A stretch of 8,786 bases of DNA, taken from Pseudomonadota bacterium. Its GTDB lineage: Bacteria; Pseudomonadota; Gammaproteobacteria; SZUA-229. This document shows, piece after piece, positions 6,650-8,786 of this stretch (positions are counted from its first letter, which is position 1; each line of letters starts with the position of its first letter). A program made the position numbers and the translations under genes. The stretch is from assembly GCA_015222965.1 (NCBI GenBank), contig JADFWF010000040.1, positions 1 through 8,786 on the forward strand, in the 5' to 3' direction. The notes beneath the pieces were generated by a model that searched no databases, had not been told where the DNA came from, and saw nothing but the letters and a program-made list of their open reading frames with translations.

Positions 6650-6786
6650 ATATATTCAATCGATCTTGTGATTTATCGACATGAATATGCTGATTTGGCA
6701 AAATATTGAATAGGGCTAATGTTTTGCCATCTCCAATGAGTAAGACTCTCTCATCTCTTAACCGGTGCTCTGCACCGGTTTTTTTT
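6650..6786 (+). ncRNA. Candidate novel small RNA, about 137 nt
   Basis: A promoter, a structured body and an intrinsic terminator follow one another in a gap without a protein gene. Hairpin 1 (6652-6688): ATATTCA and TCGAT pair with ATCGA and TGAATAT, 12 pairs around one small internal loop, with a 10-base terminal loop. Hairpin 2 (6696-6729): TGGCAAAATATTG pairs with TAATGTTTTGCCA, 13 pairs including two G-U, with loop AATAGGGC. A linker ATCTCCA and a pyrimidine-rich CTCTCTCATCTCTT stretch follow, possibly with a weak ATGAG/CTCAT stem (6736-6754). Then comes the terminator (6760-6786). The 5' end is inferred from the promoter. I recognise no known family: it is not 6S, tmRNA, Spot 42, GlmY/GlmZ or a GGA-rich Csr/Rsm RNA. 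The unpaired TCTCC could pair with Shine-Dalgarno-like GGAGA sequences, suggesting a base-pairing regulator, which is inference. The nearest genes, metH and uup, are both rightward. Confidence 0.55.
6760..6786 (+). terminator. Strong intrinsic terminator
   Basis: AACCGGTGC (6760-6768), loop TCT and GCACCGGTT (6772-6780) form a perfect 9-bp stem. A run of eight T (6779-6786) begins within the stem. It works only rightwards, because the leftward reading has no T tract after the stem. It lies about 600 bases beyond the metH stop and 175 bases before uup, so it most plausibly ends the candidate small RNA. It would also insulate uup from upstream transcription. Confidence 0.9.
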
Positions 6787-6800
6787 GCAAAAAAAATTCC

Positions 6801-6876
6801 GTCATTGCGAGCGAAGCGCGGTAATCTCATGCAGACGACTCCGTTGCTCAGAAAGATTGCCACGCTTCACGCGCAA
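6801..6876. repeat. Short CATTGCGAGCG-type repeat with degenerate right arm
   Basis: The left arm GTCATTGCGAGCGAAGCGC (6801-6819) equals the arm at 1-19. The inner segments GTAATCT (6821-6827) and AGATTGCC (6854-6861) are imperfect inverted counterparts. The right arm (6862-6876) is eroded, with only CGCTTC and CGCAA blocks recognisable. At about 76 bp it is half the size of the 1422-1571 copy and has a different interior. It lies between the terminator and uup. Confidence 0.75.
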
Positions 6877-6878
6877 AA

Positions 6879-6896
6879 ACAGAAATTAATTTCTGT
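6879..6896. promoter_or_regulatory. 18-bp perfect palindrome upstream of uup
   Basis: ACAGAAATTAATTTCTGT is a perfect palindrome with no loop, centred about 73 bases before the uup ATG. Such a site suits a dimeric DNA-binding regulator better than an RNA hairpin. It abuts the eroded repeat copy, so it may instead be repeat debris. No clear uup promoter was found between it and the ATG. A TAAAAT at 6948-6953 is possible but has a poor -35 and would leave almost no leader. Confidence 0.35.
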
Positions 6897-6960
6897 GTAC
6901 TACGTGTTATGAGTTCAAATATTTTTCTATGCGCATTGCATTCAATGTAAAATTCGCCGC

Positions 6961-8786
6961 ATGTCATTAATACGTTTACGAAATATCCACGTTGGTTTTG
7001 GCGGTCCCGCCATTTTAGAAAGCATCAGTGTTTCTATTGAAGCGGGTGAACGCCTGTGTTTGCTGGGCCGTAATGGCACGGGAAAATCAACCCTGTTAAA
7101 AGTGATTTCCGGTGAGGTGAAAGCTGACAGCGGAGACCTTGAGTTCAAGCAAAACTTAAAGATTGCGGTGCTCGACCAGGAGCCGCGGGGTGATTTGCAG
7201 GGCAGTATATTCGACATCGTGGCGATAGGGCTGGGTAAAAATGCAAAGCTGCTACAGGATTACCATCATGCCCTGCATAATTTTACAGAGAATCATAACG
7301 ATCAGACCACCGCAGAGCTGGAACGCGCACAGAACCAGGTGGATATCCACAATGCCTGGCAGCTTAATCAGCAGGTCGAAGAAGTATTGAGCCGTATGCA
7401 GCTCGATGGCGATGCCGATTACGCTTCACTTTCCGGCGGTATGAAACGCCGGGTATTACTGGCGAAAGCGCTGGTCATCAAACCGGATATTCTGCTGCTG
7501 GACGAGCCGACCAACCATCTTGACCTGACGGCTATCCAGTGGCTGGAAGAACAGTTGTTGAGCTACAAGGGTGCATTGATGTTTATCACCCATGACCGCT
7601 CCTTCATGCGTAAATTATCGACGCGGATAATCGAGCTTGATCGCGGCTGCCTGACCAGCTACCCCGGTAATTATGATACCTACCTGCGACGTAAGGCAGA
7701 AGCTCTGCATGCAGAAGAAGTAGAGAATGCGCACTTCGATAAAAAACTGGCGCAGGAAGAAGTCTGGATCAGACAGGGCATAAAAGCCCGCCGTACGCGC
7801 AATGAGGGCAGGGTGCGTGCGTTAGAAAAAATGCGTGTCGAGCGAAATCAGCGACGGAATCAGGTAGGCAAAGTGTCGATGAAAGCGGCGCAGGCAGAAC
7901 GTTCTGGCAAACTGGTGTCAGAAGCCGAAAATGTCTGTTTTGAGTATGAAGACAAGCCATTAATAAAAGATCTAACAACCACTATATTGCGCGGTGACAA
8001 GATCGGCATCATCGGCCCCAACGGTGTCGGTAAAACAACCTTGTTACGATTGTTGCTGGGTGATCTGAAACCGACAACGGGTACGATTAAAAACGGAACA
8101 AAACTTGAAGTCGCTTATTTTGACCAGTTCCGTGCGCAGCTGGATGATGACGCCAGTGTTATCGATAACCTGTCGCAGGGCCGGGAGTTTATCGAGGTCA
8201 ATGGTAATCGAAAGCATGTTATCGGTTATCTGCAGGATTTTTTATTCGCGCCGGAACGTGCCCGTTCGCCGGTAAGTATGCTGTCAGGCGGTGAACGTAA
8301 CCGCCTGTTACTGGCGAAACTGTTTTCCAAAGCATCAAATATCCTGGTACTGGACGAACCGACCAATGATCTGGACATAGAGACACTGGAACTACTGGAA
8401 GAGCTGGTGATGGAATACAAGGGTACGGTACTGGTGGTTAGCCACGATAGAGAGTTCGTCAACAATGTCGTTACCAGTACCCTTGTGTTCGAAGGTAATG
8501 CGCAGGTGAATGAATATGTCGGTGGTTATGATGACTGGTTAAAGCAGTCAAAAAATAATACAAAAAAAGAAAGCGCTACGGTCAAAGCGGCAGATGCTGA
8601 GAAGCCTTCATCGCTTGCTACAAAAGCTACCAAACCTAAAAAACTCAGTTATAAAGACCAGCGTGAGTTGGATGCATTGCCGGCACAGATTGAAACTTTT
8701 GAGAATGAAGTTGAAAACCTGCAGAATATGATGGCAGACGATGCCTTTTATAAACAGGAAAAAGAAAAAATCCTCGAAGTGCAGAA
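6961..8786 (+). CDS. uup: ABC-F ATPase Uup (3' end beyond window)
   Basis: The frame runs open for 608 codons to the window edge. Uup is a soluble ABC-F protein linked to DNA (in E. coli, loss raises precise transposon excision, and it binds branched DNA) and to ribosomes. ABC 1 has Walker A GRNGTGKST (36-44), signature LSGGM (157-161), Walker B ILLLDEPTNHLD (177-188) and switch His211. ABC 2 has Walker A GPNGVGKTT (352-360), signature LSGGE (441-445), Walker B ILVLDEPTNDLD (461-472) and His495. A charged inter-domain arm separates them, and there are no membrane helices. After a Lys/Ala/Thr-rich linker (about 531-559) comes the start of the Uup C-terminal coiled coil, KKLSYKDQRELDALP (560-574), which separates Uup from EttA, YbiT and YheS. 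E. coli Uup has 635 residues, so some 25-30 are missing. The ATG is supported by MSLI, as in E. coli; no Shine-Dalgarno sequence precedes it. Confidence 0.95.
   Translation, partial: MSLIRLRNIHVGFGGPAILESISVSIEAGERLCLLGRNGTGKSTLLKVISGEVKADSGDLEFKQNLKIAVLDQEPRGDLQGSIFDIVAIGLGKNAKLLQDYHHALHNFTENHNDQTTAELERAQNQVDIHNAWQLNQQVEEVLSRMQLDGDADYASLSGGMKRRVLLAKALVIKPDILLLDEPTNHLDLTAIQWLEEQLLSYKGALMFITHDRSFMRKLSTRIIELDRGCLTSYPGNYDTYLRRKAEALHAEEVENAHFDKKLAQEEVWIRQGIKARRTRNEGRVRALEKMRVERNQRRNQVGKVSMKAAQAERSGKLVSEAENVCFEYEDKPLIKDLTTTILRGDKIGIIGPNGVGKTTLLRLLLGDLKPTTGTIKNGTKLEVAYFDQFRAQLDDDASVIDNLSQGREFIEVNGNRKHVIGYLQDFLFAPERARSPVSMLSGGERNRLLLAKLFSKASNILVLDEPTNDLDIETLELLEELVMEYKGTVLVVSHDREFVNNVVTSTLVFEGNAQVNEYVGGYDDWLKQSKNNTKKESATVKAADAEKPSSLATKATKPKKLSYKDQRELDALPAQIETFENEVENLQNMMADDAFYKQEKEKILEVQ

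Noticed and set aside
6690..6786. Resemblance of the small RNA to Spot 42 (a GATTTGGC block near an AT-rich segment)
   Set aside because: Only a short block is similar. The 5' end, the terminator stem and the location differ from Spot 42, so it was not named as such.
6642..6863. Open frame of 73 codons on the minus strand and an overlapping 68-codon frame on the plus strand (6706-6912)
   Set aside because: Both run through the intrinsic terminator and the CATTGCGAGCG repeat, show no family features, and have no ribosome binding site. They look like chance frames over non-coding DNA.

Overview
The window looks like a chromosomal segment of a gammaproteobacterium. The evidence is protein-level: a BolA with the [15 protein letters not shown] core and SPxCxGxG tail of the E. 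coli protein, an E. coli-length cobalamin-dependent MetH, a Bpt-type N-end-rule leucyltransferase, and a Uup starting MSLI. This rests on recalled family features, not a search. Base composition is moderate, with AT-rich intergenic DNA. I see no integrase, transposase, phage gene, tRNA, rRNA or CRISPR array.

Layout. Positions 1-159 hold only intergenic repeat debris: one arm of a CATTGCGAGCG-type repeat, three 10-bp tandem units and a small hairpin. From 160 to 2287 four genes read leftwards. In transcription order they are bpt, then (after a 150-bp palindromic repeat) bolA, a 75-residue membrane protein resembling a single DUF350 unit, and a secreted SLT-type lytic transglycosylase. The last three lie close together and could be co-transcribed. 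A divergent intergenic region (2288-2449) carries a plausible sigma-70 promoter for metH, which fills 2450-6157 to the right. After metH come about 800 bases without a protein gene (6158-6960). Then uup, an ABC-F ATPase, reads rightwards and is cut by the window end shortly before its expected stop.

The most interesting part is that 800-base gap. It holds a 113-bp element with 16-bp perfect terminal inverted repeats (6191-6303). It also holds what looks like a complete, free-standing small RNA gene at about 6650-6786. A TATAAT box overlaps a -24/-12 sigma-54-type element with exact GG-N10-GC spacing, and both predict a start just before two strong hairpins. These are followed by a textbook intrinsic terminator. 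Behind it lie another CATTGCGAGCG repeat and an 18-bp perfect palindrome upstream of uup.

The protein genes are housekeeping: B12-dependent methionine synthesis, N-end-rule tagging, Fe-S/stress-related BolA, peptidoglycan cleavage, and the DNA- and ribosome-linked ABC-F protein Uup. The novelty lies in the candidate sRNA with its possible sigma-54 control, and in the density of three unrelated intergenic repeat types.
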